From NCBI GenBank assembly GCA_000403295.2, contig KE159609.1, forward strand, positions 774,725-838,724: a DNA stretch of 64,000 bases, in the 5' to 3' direction. This document shows, in pieces, positions 7,556-16,184 of the stretch. The stretch comes from Lachnospiraceae bacterium M18-1. GTDB lineage: Bacteria > Bacillota > Clostridia > Lachnospirales > Lachnospiraceae. The position numbers and the translations under genes were made by a program. How positions within the stretch are numbered: the first letter of the stretch is position 1; every line of letters begins with the position of its first letter. Below the pieces are notes generated by a model. That model searched no databases, was not told the origin of the DNA, and saw only the letters and a list, made by a program, of their open reading frames with translations.

Positions 7556-9544
7556 GTGCAGAGGATAGGAGTATTTGTCTGCCATTGCGGAAGCAATATC
7601 GCCGCAACGGTAGATGTAAAAAAAGTCGTAGATATGGCACAGATGGAGCCGGGCGTTGTCCATGCCGAAGACTACCAGTATATGTGTTCCGAGGCGGGAC
7701 AGGCGAAGATCGCGGCGGCAATCCATGAAAAAGGGCTGACAGGAGTTGTAGTATGTTCCTGTTCCCCGCGTATGCATGAAACCACATTCAGAAAGGCAGC
7801 AGAGCGTGCCGGACTGAATCCGTATATGGTGGAGATCGCCAACATCCGTGAGCATTGTTCCTGGATTCACAAGGATATGGAGGAAGGAACAAAGAAGGCG
7901 GTTATCCTGATGCGTGCGGCGGTTGCGAAGGTGAACTTAAACGCGCCGCTCCAGGCAGGAGAGAGCCGCGTGACCAAGAGAGCGCTTGTGATCGGCGGCG
8001 GTATCGCAGGAATCCAGACCGCTCTGGATATTGCGGACGCGGGCTATGAAGTGGACATTGTGGAGAAGACACCCAGCATCGGCGGAAGGATGTCACAGCT
8101 GGACAAGACATTCCCCACGCTGGACTGCTCCGCATGTATCCTGACACCGAAGATGGTGGAAGCGGCGGCACACGACAAGATCAAGATTTATACATACAGT
8201 GAAGTAGACAAAGTGAGCGGTTTCGTAGGCGACTTCACGGTAGACATCCGCAAGAAGGCAAGAAGCGTGGATATGGACAAATGTACAGGCTGCGGCGTCT
8301 GCCAGGAAAAATGTCCGTCCAAGAAGGCACCCAGCGAATTTAACCGGGGCCTGAATACAAGAAGCGCGATCTACACGCCGTTTGCACAGGCAATCCCGAA
8401 TGTTCCGGTGATCGACCGGGAAGCCTGCATCAAGTTCAAGACCGGCAAATGCGGACTCTGTTCCAAGGTTTGCCAGGCAGGAGCTATTGATTACGAGCAG
8501 AAGGATGAGATCGTAACAGAGAAGTACGGTGCTATCGTAGTTGCCACCGGATTTGACACCATCAACCTGGAAAAATATGACGAGTATGCGTACAGCCAGA
8601 GCAAAGACGTCATCACCTCCCTGGAATTAGAGCGTGTGATGAACGCGGCTGGACCGACCCACGGCCATCTGGAGAGACTTTCTGACGGAAAAGCGCCGAA
8701 GGAGATCGTATTTATCCAGTGTGTGGGAAGCCGCTGTTCCGACGACAGAGGAAAACCGTACTGCTCCAAGATCTGCTGTATGTACACCGCAAAGCATGCT
8801 ATGCTGATCCGCGACAAATATCCGGATGTGAACGTGACCGTATTCTATATCGATGTCCGTACACCGGGCAAGAACTTTGACGAGTTCTACAGAAGAGCGG
8901 TGGAACAGTATGGAGTGAATTACATCAAGGGCCAGGTCGGAAAGGTCATTCCCCAGCCCGACGGCAAGCTGTTGGTTCAGGGCTCTGACCTTCTGGACAA
9001 CCGTCAGATCCTGAAAGAAGCGGATATGGTGGTCCTGGCAACAGCCATCGAACCGAATCCGGATGTGCGCAAGATTGCAACCATGCTGACCGCAAGTATC
9101 GACACCAACAACTTCCTCACCGAAGCACATGCCAAGCTGCGTCCGGTAGAATCTCCCACAGCGGGTATCTTCCTGTCCGGCGTATGCCAGGGACCCAAGG
9201 ATATTCCGGAGACCGTTGCCCAGGCAGGCGCTGCAGCGGTGAAGGCGATCGGGCTTCTTGCGAAGGATAAGCTGATGACCAATCCGTGTACCGCACAGGC
9301 AGATATCCTGCTCTGCAACGGATGCTCCACCTGTGAGAACGTATGCCCATACGGTGCGATCACCTATGAGGACAAAGAAGTCAATGACCACGGAATCCGT
9401 GAGACCCGCCGTATCGCAGTGGTAAACAACGCGCTCTGCCAGGGCTGCGGCGCATGTACCGTTGCATGTCCGTCAGGAGCCATGGATCTGCAGGGATTCT
9501 CAAATAGACAGATTATAGCGGAGGTGGATGCAATATGTCGTTAG
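7556..9544 (+). CDS. hdrA: Heterodisulfide reductase subunit A (FAD, bifurcating core)
   Basis: HdrA, 662 aa, GTG start with AGGAGGT at 7540-7546 (9 nt). Order: N-terminal domain with VCHCGSN and VVCSCSPRMHE, FAD-binding GGGIAGIQ near 146, the HdrA-specific LDCSACILTPKM near 188, ferredoxin motif CTGCGVCQEKCP near 242, a variant site CGLCSKVCQAG near 302, and two C-terminal [4Fe-4S] sites CNGCSTCENVCP (about 587) and CQGCGACTVACP (about 628). In known complexes the HdrA FAD is the electron-bifurcating site, sending one electron to ferredoxin and one through HdrC to HdrB. Full length and all motifs present, so bifurcation is plausible but not proven by sequence. Confidence 0.93.
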   Translation: MQRIGVFVCHCGSNIAATVDVKKVVDMAQMEPGVVHAEDYQYMCSEAGQAKIAAAIHEKGLTGVVVCSCSPRMHETTFRKAAERAGLNPYMVEIANIREHCSWIHKDMEEGTKKAVILMRAAVAKVNLNAPLQAGESRVTKRALVIGGGIAGIQTALDIADAGYEVDIVEKTPSIGGRMSQLDKTFPTLDCSACILTPKMVEAAAHDKIKIYTYSEVDKVSGFVGDFTVDIRKKARSVDMDKCTGCGVCQEKCPSKKAPSEFNRGLNTRSAIYTPFAQAIPNVPVIDREACIKFKTGKCGLCSKVCQAGAIDYEQKDEIVTEKYGAIVVATGFDTINLEKYDEYAYSQSKDVITSLELERVMNAAGPTHGHLERLSDGKAPKEIVFIQCVGSRCSDDRGKPYCSKICCMYTAKHAMLIRDKYPDVNVTVFYIDVRTPGKNFDEFYRRAVEQYGVNYIKGQVGKVIPQPDGKLLVQGSDLLDNRQILKEADMVVLATAIEPNPDVRKIATMLTASIDTNNFLTEAHAKLRPVESPTAGIFLSGVCQGPKDIPETVAQAGAAAVKAIGLLAKDKLMTNPCTAQADILLCNGCSTCENVCPYGAITYEDKEVNDHGIRETRRIAVVNNALCQGCGACTVACPSGAMDLQGFSNRQIIAEVDAICR

Positions 9545-9975
9545 AAAATAAAGAATTCAAACCGAAAATTGTAGCGTTCTGCTGTAACTGGTGCAGTTAT
9601 GCAGGAGCTGACCTGGCAGGAAGCAGCCGTCTGTCCTATCCTGCTGACGTAAAGATCATCCGCGTTCCCTGTTCCTGCCGTGTGAATCCGATGTTCATCT
9701 TAAGGGCATTTGAGAAAGGCGCGGACGGAGTGATCATGTGCGGATGCCACCCGGGAGACTGCCATTACAGTACCGGCAACTATTACGCAAGAAGGCGTAT
9801 GACCCTGTTGTTCTCCATGCTGGATTACATCGGTGTGGAAAACGGCCGTACACGCGTAGAGTGGGTATCTGCGGCAGAGGGTGTGAAGTTCTCTGAGACA
9901 ATGAACAGTTTTGTAGAGAAGATCTATTCTCTTGGCGAAAATGTAAGATTGGGGGATTTAAGATGCAAGAATTAG
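9535..9975 (+). CDS. flxD: MvhD/FlxD-family iron-sulfur electron-transfer subunit
   Basis: A 146-aa MvhD-type protein (methyl-viologen hydrogenase delta subunit family): FCCNWCSYAGAD at residues 15-26, RVPCSCRVNP, and CGCHPGDCHYSTGN. In methanogens MvhD bridges the hydrogenase and HdrA; in hydrogenase-free bacteria FlxD plays the same bridging role. It overlaps hdrA by 10 nt and the next gene by 13 nt, so it is part of one translational unit. No hydrogenase large subunit occurs in the window, which points to the NADH-using Flx version. Confidence 0.9.
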   Translation: MSLENKEFKPKIVAFCCNWCSYAGADLAGSSRLSYPADVKIIRVPCSCRVNPMFILRAFEKGADGVIMCGCHPGDCHYSTGNYYARRRMTLLFSMLDYIGVENGRTRVEWVSAAEGVKFSETMNSFVEKIYSLGENVRLGDLRCKN

Positions 9976-10937
9976 TAAACCGTGCAAAAGAACTGCTGGC
10001 AGATGGGACTGTGGCACGGGTTCTCGGCTGGAAAGCCGGAGACTTGCCTTATAACCCGGAGCCGGCTTACTTTGAGACAGCGGAAGCTCTGGAGGATTTC
10101 GTGTATAACGGATTCTGCGGGGCCAACCTGAGCAAATATATGATCGAGGCATCCAAGCTGGAAGGTAAGACATTGGTTTGCTTAAAGCCATGCGATACAT
10201 ACAGCTTCAACCAGTTGATCAAGGAACACCGCGTAGACAGGGACAAAGCCTATATCGTAGGTGTGGGATGCAAGGGAAAACTGGATATCGAACGGATCAA
10301 AAAGCAGGGGATCAAGGGAATCGAGAGCATTGAAGGCGCGGAGATCACCGATGCTGCAGATACCCTTAAGGTCCATACCATCTATGGAGAAAAGACCTGC
10401 GCCTATGCAGACGCTATGCTGGAAAGATGTCATGTCTGCAAGGGAAAGGACCACATGATCTACGATGAGCTGATCGGAGAGTCCAAGGAAACCAAGGATG
10501 GGGAACGGTTTGACGAAGTGGCAAGGATCGAGGCTATGAGCCCGGAGGAGAAGTTTGCATTCTTCCAGAGCGAATTGAGCAAGTGCATCCGCTGCAATGC
10601 CTGCAGAAATGCATGTCCGGCCTGCAGCTGCCGCAAGTGCGTATTCGACAGCAACAAGTTCGACAGCTCCCAGAAAGCCAATGTGGATACCTTTGAGGAA
10701 AAGATGTTCCATATCATCCGCGCGTTCCATGTGGCAGGAAGATGTACAGACTGCGGAGAATGCAGCCGCGTATGTCCCCAGGGAATCCCGCTCCACCTGT
10801 TCAACCGCAAGTTTATCAAGGATATTGACGAGCTGTACGGCGAATACCAGGCAGGGGAAGATACCGAATCAAAAGCACCGCTTACAAACTATACGTTTGA
10901 AGACGCGGAACCAAGTATTGTAGGAAAGAGGGGATAA
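9963..10937 (+). CDS. flxC: FlxC-like 4Fe-4S protein (FrhB/FdhB-type N-terminus)
   Basis: 324 aa. The N-terminal about 200 residues resemble the F420 hydrogenase/dehydrogenase beta-subunit type (LVCLKPCDTYSFNQLI, VGVGCKGKLD). The C-terminal third has two [4Fe-4S] clusters, CIRCNACRNACP near 208 followed by an extra ACSCRKC, and CTDCGECSRVCPQGIP near 260. It sits between flxD and the AsrA-like protein, as in hdr-flx loci of sulfate reducers and clostridia. Probable internal electron relay between the flavoprotein and HdrA. The flx letter is assigned by gene order and homology type, so subunit naming is approximate. Confidence 0.75.
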   Translation: MQELVNRAKELLADGTVARVLGWKAGDLPYNPEPAYFETAEALEDFVYNGFCGANLSKYMIEASKLEGKTLVCLKPCDTYSFNQLIKEHRVDRDKAYIVGVGCKGKLDIERIKKQGIKGIESIEGAEITDAADTLKVHTIYGEKTCAYADAMLERCHVCKGKDHMIYDELIGESKETKDGERFDEVARIEAMSPEEKFAFFQSELSKCIRCNACRNACPACSCRKCVFDSNKFDSSQKANVDTFEEKMFHIIRAFHVAGRCTDCGECSRVCPQGIPLHLFNRKFIKDIDELYGEYQAGEDTESKAPLTNYTFEDAEPSIVGKRG

Positions 10938-10940
10938 TGT

Positions 10941-11972
10941 ATGTATAAGATAGCAAAAAAAGATCTTTCCGCATTATTCCATTTAATCGCGGATAGCCAG
11001 GAACTGTATCTTCCGGTGAAAACCGCCGGGCAGACCAATTTTGCGGCATGGACTGAGGACGCAGAGGTGGATCTGGATACATTGAAGACCGTAAAATCAG
11101 CGAAAGATGCATTTTTCCCGCAGAGCGAAGGTCTTTACACCGTAAAAAAAGAAGGAAAGAAGATGTCCGTAGAGCCTCAGACGCTGAAAGAGCAGGACTT
11201 TGTCGTATTCGGTATGAAAGCCTGCGACGTGAAGGGGATCGAGGTACTGGACAACGTATTCCTTACAGATCCTGTCGATACCTTTTATGCGGCAAGAAGG
11301 GATCACGGAACCATCGTTGCCATGGCCTGCCACGAACCGGAAGAGACCTGCTTCTGCAAGGTGTTCGGCGTGGATGCGGCTCAGCCGGCGTCGGACGTAG
11401 CAGTCTGGACGGTAGGCGAGGATCTTTTCTGGAAAGCGCTGACCGAAAAAGGCGAGACGCTGACAGCGGCGGTGAAGGAGCTGCTCTCGGACGCTGACGA
11501 AGCAGCCGTTGAAGCGGAGAAGGAAGCAATCCACAAAATCGTGGAAAAGCTCCCCTATATGAACCTTTCTCTGGAAGGATGGAACGGGGATGCCCTTACG
11601 GAAAAATTTGACTCCCCGATCTGGGAAGAATTATACAAGCCATGTCTGGCATGCGGCACCTGTACGTTTGTGTGCCCAACCTGCCAGTGCTATGATATCA
11701 AGGATTATACCGCAGGAAACAGCGTTTCCCGTTACAGATGCTGGGATTCCTGTATGTATTCCGACTTTACGATGATGGCCCACGGCAACAACCGCACCAG
11801 CCAGATGCAGCGGTTCCGCCAGCGGTTCATGCACAAGCTGGTATATTATCCGGCCAACAACGACGGGATGTATTCCTGCGTAGGCTGCGGACGCTGCGTA
11901 GAAAAATGTCCGTCCGCCCTGAACATCGTGAAGGTCGTGAAAGCATTTCAGAATCAGGGAGGTGAAAAATAA
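10941..11972 (+). CDS. flxB: FlxB/AsrA-like 4Fe-4S protein
   Basis: 343 aa, anaerobic-sulfite-reductase-A type: an alpha/beta N-terminal region with GMKACDVKGIEVLDNVF, then CLACGTCTFVCPTCQC near 234 and CVGCGRCVEKCP near 312. No sulfite reductase catalytic subunit (AsrC) is encoded nearby, so this is the Flx-type paralogue that passes electrons from the NADH-dependent flavoprotein encoded next. Its stop overlaps the start of flxA by one base (taATG). Confidence 0.78.
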   Translation: MYKIAKKDLSALFHLIADSQELYLPVKTAGQTNFAAWTEDAEVDLDTLKTVKSAKDAFFPQSEGLYTVKKEGKKMSVEPQTLKEQDFVVFGMKACDVKGIEVLDNVFLTDPVDTFYAARRDHGTIVAMACHEPEETCFCKVFGVDAAQPASDVAVWTVGEDLFWKALTEKGETLTAAVKELLSDADEAAVEAEKEAIHKIVEKLPYMNLSLEGWNGDALTEKFDSPIWEELYKPCLACGTCTFVCPTCQCYDIKDYTAGNSVSRYRCWDSCMYSDFTMMAHGNNRTSQMQRFRQRFMHKLVYYPANNDGMYSCVGCGRCVEKCPSALNIVKVVKAFQNQGGEK

Positions 11973-12826
11973 TGGGTGAATGTACATGTCATAAGAATTA
12001 TACATTAGATACTCTGATCCCCCAGGTAGGCGTGATCACGGATATCCGGGAAGAGACTCCGGACGTAAAGACGTTCCGCGTCAATGCGCCGGAGGGCGGC
12101 AAGCTGTTCGAGCATATGCCGGGACAGTGCGCCATGGTCTGTGCGCCGGGTATCAGCGAAGGTATGTTTTCCATTACTTCTTCGCCGACCAACAAGGAAT
12201 ATCAGGAGTTCAGTATTAAGAAATGCGGAATCCTGACAGATTATCTCCACAGCCTGGAGGTGGGCGACGAGATCACGGTCCGCGGCCCCTACGGCAACTC
12301 ATTTCCGGTGGAGACAGAGTTAAAAGGCAAGAACCTTCTGTTTATCGCAGGCGGTATCGGCCTTGCGCCCCTCCGTTCCGTGATCAATTACGTGCTGGAT
12401 AACCGTGCGAATTACGGTACCGTAGATATTGTCTATGGTTCCCGCTCCGCGGACGACCTGGTCCAGCTCAAGGAGATCCAGGAAGTCTGGATGAAGGCAG
12501 AGGGCGTGAATGTATACCTGACCATCGACCGTGAGCAGGAAGGCTGGGACGGCCATGTTGGATTTGTTCCGAATTATGTGAAGGAGCTTGGATTTGATAC
12601 GGACAAGACAGCGCTCGTGTGCGGACCTCCGATCATGATCAAGTTCGTGCTTGCAGGCTTAAAGGAACTTGGATTTACCACAGAGCAGGTTTATACGACA
12701 CTGGAGCTCCGGATGAAGTGCGGAGTCGGAAAGTGCGGACGCTGCAACATCGGTTCCAAGTACGTGTGCAAGGACGGTCCGGTATTCCGGTATGATGAGA
12801 TTGATGAACTTCCGAATGAATACTAA
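11972..12826 (+). CDS. flxA: FlxA/AsrB-like FAD/NAD(P)H oxidoreductase with 2Fe-2S cluster
   Basis: 284 aa of the ferredoxin-NADP reductase/AsrB superfamily. FMN/FAD loop MFSITSSP near residue 70, nucleotide-binding GGIGLAPLRS near 126, CGPPIMIKF near 213, and a C-terminal CGVGKCGRCNIG...VC [2Fe-2S] motif near 249, as in PyrK/AsrB/HydG proteins. It is the probable entry point of NADH electrons into the Hdr-Flx complex. In Desulfovibrio hdr-flx the equivalent oxidises or reduces NAD(H); the direction here is inferred. Confidence 0.85.
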   Translation: MGECTCHKNYTLDTLIPQVGVITDIREETPDVKTFRVNAPEGGKLFEHMPGQCAMVCAPGISEGMFSITSSPTNKEYQEFSIKKCGILTDYLHSLEVGDEITVRGPYGNSFPVETELKGKNLLFIAGGIGLAPLRSVINYVLDNRANYGTVDIVYGSRSADDLVQLKEIQEVWMKAEGVNVYLTIDREQEGWDGHVGFVPNYVKELGFDTDKTALVCGPPIMIKFVLAGLKELGFTTEQVYTTLELRMKCGVGKCGRCNIGSKYVCKDGPVFRYDEIDELPNEY

Positions 12827-12874
12827 GGCTCGATTGGATGAACATGAAATAATCAAAGAAAGGACATGAATGAC

Positions 12875-13549
12875 ATGGAAAAGATGGTAAATGTATATTT
12901 TTTCGGTAAAAAATACAGCGTACCTGCAGAACTTACGATCATGACTGCGATGGAATATGCCGGATATACACTGGGAAGAGGATGTGGCTGCCGTCATGGT
13001 TTCTGCGGAGCATGTGCGACGATCTACAGGATCAAGGGAAAAAATGAATTAAAGACCTGCCTTGCCTGCCAGACACAGGTAGAAGAGGGCATGTACGTGG
13101 CAAGTATCCCCTTCTTCCCGACAGATAAGAGGACTTATGAGATCAAGGATATCAAGCCGACCCAGCAGATCATGATGGAACTGTATCCGGAGATCTACAG
13201 CTGTATCGGATGCAACGCATGTACGAAAGCATGTACCCAGGATCTGAATGTAATGCAGTATATTGCATACGCACAGCGGGGCGAATTTGAGAAATGCGCG
13301 GAAGAGTCCTTTGACTGTGTCAGCTGCGGATGCTGTTCCGTAAGATGTCCGGCAGGAATCTCCCATCCGATGGTTGGACTTCTGGCAAGACGTCTCACCG
13401 GCAAGTACATCGCGCCTGAGACCGAGCATCTCAAAAACCGTGTGGACGAGGTGAACCGGGGCGAGTATGACAGCCTGATCGAGCAGATCATGCAGAAGCC
13501 GATCGAAGAGATGCAGGAACTTTACAACACAAGAGAGATTGAGAAATAG
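12875..13549 (+). CDS. frdB: Fumarate reductase/succinate dehydrogenase iron-sulfur subunit (soluble type)
   Basis: 224 aa. N-terminal [2Fe-2S] domain with GCRHGFCGAC and CLAC, then CIGCNACTKACTQ near 107 and CVSCGCCSVRCPAG near 147, the usual FrdB/SdhB/TfrB order. An upstream in-frame ATG at 12866 sits 1 nt after GAAAGGA; the ATG at 12875 has a 10-nt spacing and is preferred. Unlike methanogen TfrB it lacks a C-terminal CCG domain, because that function is encoded separately as hdrB. No membrane anchor gene (frdC/D) is present, so a quinone-independent cytoplasmic enzyme is likely. Confidence 0.85.
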   Translation: MEKMVNVYFFGKKYSVPAELTIMTAMEYAGYTLGRGCGCRHGFCGACATIYRIKGKNELKTCLACQTQVEEGMYVASIPFFPTDKRTYEIKDIKPTQQIMMELYPEIYSCIGCNACTKACTQDLNVMQYIAYAQRGEFEKCAEESFDCVSCGCCSVRCPAGISHPMVGLLARRLTGKYIAPETEHLKNRVDEVNRGEYDSLIEQIMQKPIEEMQELYNTREIEK

Positions 13550-13562
13550 GGGAGGGTCGAAT

Positions 13563-15173
13563 ATGTATACACCATATCCAGAGAATATGATGGAATCCAT
13601 CAAAAAGGTAGAGGCTACAAGAGCAGAACGTATGTCTACAGAACCAAGACGTCTGACTGCTGACGAAAAAGATGCTCTCCTGAAGGAATTTCATCCGGAT
13701 TATAATCCAGATGCGTTTGCAGAGATTAAAGTAGGCCCCAACAAAGGACAAAAAGCACCCCTTGAACTGGCTGAAATGCTTCACTCTACAAGCCGTCTTG
13801 TGGAGGAGAAGGTTGACATTACGAAGGTGGATTATGACGTAGATGTGCTTGTGATCGGCGGCGGCGGCGCTGGTTCCTCCTGTGCCATCGAAGCGCACAA
13901 TGCAGGCGCAAATGTAATGATCGTGACAAAACTCCGTATTGGCGATGCAAATACGATGATGGCCGAAGGCGGTATCCAGGCGGCAGATAAGGAAAATGAT
14001 TCTCCGGTACAGCATTATCTGGACGCATTCGGCGGCGGACATTTTGCTGCAAAGCCGGAACTGGTAAAACGCCTTGTAATGGAAGCGCCTGACGCGATCA
14101 AATGGCTGAACGAACTGGGCGTTATGTTTGACAAGGATGCAGACGGACGGATGGTAACGACCCACGGCGGCGGTACATCCAGAAAGAGAATGCATGCATG
14201 TAAGGACTACTCCGGTGCAGAGATCATGCGTACACTCCGCGACGAGGTATTGAACCTTCAGATTCCGGTGGTAGAATTTACTTCTGCGGTAGAGATCATC
14301 AAGGATGAGAAAGGCCAGGCTGCAGGCGCGGTCCTTCTCAATATGGAGACAGGAGATTATTCTGTTGCCAGAGCAAAGACGGTTGTGATCGCAACAGGCG
14401 GCGCGGGAAGAATGCATTACCAGGGATTCCCCACATCCAACCACTACGGGGCAACGGCAGACGGTCTTGTACTGGGATACAGGGCAGGAGTACCGCTTCT
14501 GTACCAGGATTCCATCCAGTACCATCCCACAGGCGTGGCGTATCCGGTGCAGATCCTGGGCGCTCTTGTGACAGAGAAGGTTCGTTCTGTCGGCGCGCAG
14601 CTTGTCAATGCAAATGGGGAAGCTTATATTCATCCTCTGGAGACCCGCGACGTCAATGCTTCAGGCGTAATCCGTGAATGCAGGGAAGGCCGCGGCGTAG
14701 AGACGCCCGACGGAGAGCACGGCGTATGGCTTGATACACCGATGATCGAGATTCTCGGAGGAGAGGGAACGATCGAAAAGAGAATCCCTGCCATGTTCCG
14801 TATGTATATGAAGTATGGAATCGATATGAGAAAAGTTCCGATCCTGATCTATCCGACACTGCATTATCAGAACGGCGGTCTTGAGATCGACGGAGAAGGC
14901 TTCGCAAAGAACATTCCGAATCTTCTGGCAGCAGGAGAGGCAGCAGGCGGAATCCACGGAACAAACAGACTGATGGGCAATTCCCTTCTTGATGTCATCG
15001 TATTCGGCCGGAACGCAGGTAAGAAAGCAGCGGCAAAGGCAAAAGAAGTTGAACTTGGCGCTATGAATCTTGACCATGTGGCAAGCTATGACGAGGAATT
15101 AAAGGGCGCTTCTGCAGCGACAGGAGAGGTATCACCGAAGCTTCTTCCGAAGTATGCGCGCCATGAGAGATAA
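13563..15173 (+). CDS. frdA: Fumarate reductase flavoprotein subunit (soluble)
   Basis: 536 aa. FAD-binding LVIGGGGAGSSCAIEA near residue 97, substrate-domain markers AEGGIQAA, THGGGTSRKRMHA, QYHPTGVAYP, TLHYQNGG and GEAAGGIHGTNRLMGNSLLD near 460-480 are all present, as in FrdA/SdhA/TfrA. The start at 13563 is chosen for GGGGAGG at 13549-13555 (7 nt). It has a roughly 90-residue N-terminal extension before the FAD fold and a shorter C-terminus than membrane-bound SdhA. It should convert fumarate to succinate using electrons from the small subunit; placement directly after hdr-flx suggests those proteins supply them. Confidence 0.88.
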   Translation: MYTPYPENMMESIKKVEATRAERMSTEPRRLTADEKDALLKEFHPDYNPDAFAEIKVGPNKGQKAPLELAEMLHSTSRLVEEKVDITKVDYDVDVLVIGGGGAGSSCAIEAHNAGANVMIVTKLRIGDANTMMAEGGIQAADKENDSPVQHYLDAFGGGHFAAKPELVKRLVMEAPDAIKWLNELGVMFDKDADGRMVTTHGGGTSRKRMHACKDYSGAEIMRTLRDEVLNLQIPVVEFTSAVEIIKDEKGQAAGAVLLNMETGDYSVARAKTVVIATGGAGRMHYQGFPTSNHYGATADGLVLGYRAGVPLLYQDSIQYHPTGVAYPVQILGALVTEKVRSVGAQLVNANGEAYIHPLETRDVNASGVIRECREGRGVETPDGEHGVWLDTPMIEILGGEGTIEKRIPAMFRMYMKYGIDMRKVPILIYPTLHYQNGGLEIDGEGFAKNIPNLLAAGEAAGGIHGTNRLMGNSLLDVIVFGRNAGKKAAAKAKEVELGAMNLDHVASYDEELKGASAATGEVSPKLLPKYARHER

Positions 15174-15193
15174 TCGATAGCAGTATTGGGAAC

Positions 15194-15311
15194 GGGGGTG
15201 CCGGGAAGGGATGATATTTCCACCTGCACGAGTCGATTGGAGGCTCTTTAGAGCATCCAACCGTACAGGTGGCAATATTTCGAGTGAGAAAAATCAGTTT
15301 CCGGCAGCCCC
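15194..15311. repeat. 118-nt nested palindrome between frdA and fumarase alpha
   Basis: Three coaxial stem segments: outer 15194-15207 with 15298-15311 (12 of 14 paired or wobble), middle 15214-15226 with 15266-15278 (12 of 13), inner 15237-15247 with 15250-15260 (10 of 11) closed by a 2-nt turn. No T-run, so not a typical terminator. Long mRNA hairpins of this kind may protect or separate transcripts, or represent a palindromic mobile repeat. Confidence 0.7.
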
Positions 15312-15340
15312 GCCGTGAATATAAAGAAGGAGATTAAGTT

Positions 15341-16183
15341 ATGCGTGAGATAGAAGTAAGCAAGATTACGGAAGTCGTAGAAAAACTTTGTATCGAAGCA
15401 AATGAGCATCTTCCGGAAGACGTGAAATGCGCGATTAAAGACTGCCGTGCCTGCGAGGACGGAGAGATCGCGAAGGGCGTCCTGGATAATATCATCGAGA
15501 ATTTTGAGATTGCGGACAGCGAGTGCGTGCCGATCTGCCAGGATACCGGCATGGCATGTGTATTTTTAGAGATCGGCCAGGATGTGCATCTGACAGGCGG
15601 CAGCCTTGCGGAAGCGGTTGACGAGGGTGTACGCCGGGGTTACGACAAGGGATATCTTCGGAAATCCGTTGTAAAAGACCCGGTTCGCCGCGGAAACACA
15701 GGAGACAACACACCGGCAATGCTCTACACAGAGATCGTTCCCGGCGAGCAGATCAAGATCACCGTTGGACCGAAGGGCTTCGGAAGCGAGAATATGAGCC
15801 AGATCCGTATGTTTAAGCCGTCTCACGGCCTGCAGGGGATCAAGGACTTCATCCTGGAGGTTGTGGAGACCGCAGGCCCCAATCCCTGCCCGCCGATGGT
15901 AGTGGGCGTTGGAATCGGCGGAACCTTTGACAAGGCTGCCCTTCTGGCGAAAAAAGCGCTGATGCGGCCCATTGATTCCTCCAATCCGGATCCCTTCTAT
16001 GCAGACCTGGAAAAAGAGATGCTGGAAAAAGTCAACAAGCTGGGCATCGGACCCCAGGGCTTCGGCGGAAAGACGACAGCGATCGGTTTGAATATTGAGA
16101 CATTGCCAACCCATATTGCAGGCATGCCATGTGCAGTGAATATCAACTGCCATGTAACACGTCATAAATCGGAGGTGATCTAA
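15341..16183 (+). CDS. fumA: Class I fumarate hydratase, alpha subunit
   Basis: 280 aa, N-terminal half of the class I [4Fe-4S] fumarase/tartrate dehydratase family. Conserved CQDTG (near residue 66, cluster cysteine), RRGNTGDNTP, KGFGSENMS, VGVGIGGTFDKAA and GPQGFGGKTTA. Split two-gene fumarases are usual in Clostridia and archaea. The beta subunit follows immediately (1-nt gap). It dehydrates malate to fumarate, connecting Mdh to the fumarate reductase of the same region. RBS AAGGAG at 15325-15332 region. Confidence 0.93.
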   Translation: MREIEVSKITEVVEKLCIEANEHLPEDVKCAIKDCRACEDGEIAKGVLDNIIENFEIADSECVPICQDTGMACVFLEIGQDVHLTGGSLAEAVDEGVRRGYDKGYLRKSVVKDPVRRGNTGDNTPAMLYTEIVPGEQIKITVGPKGFGSENMSQIRMFKPSHGLQGIKDFILEVVETAGPNPCPPMVVGVGIGGTFDKAALLAKKALMRPIDSSNPDPFYADLEKEMLEKVNKLGIGPQGFGGKTTAIGLNIETLPTHIAGMPCAVNINCHVTRHKSEVI

Positions 16184-16184
16184 G

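Noticed and set aside
9963..10937. Coenzyme F420 hydrogenase activity
   Set aside because: The FrhB-like fold is present, but no F420 synthesis or hydrogenase catalytic subunit is visible; context fits an Flx relay subunit.
10941..12826. Dissimilatory anaerobic sulfite reductase (AsrAB)
   Set aside because: AsrC, the siroheme catalytic subunit, is absent and the genes are embedded in an hdr-flx set.
13488..14633. 381-codon - strand frame opposite frdA
   Set aside because: Antisense to a well-conserved flavoprotein; no domain recognisable.
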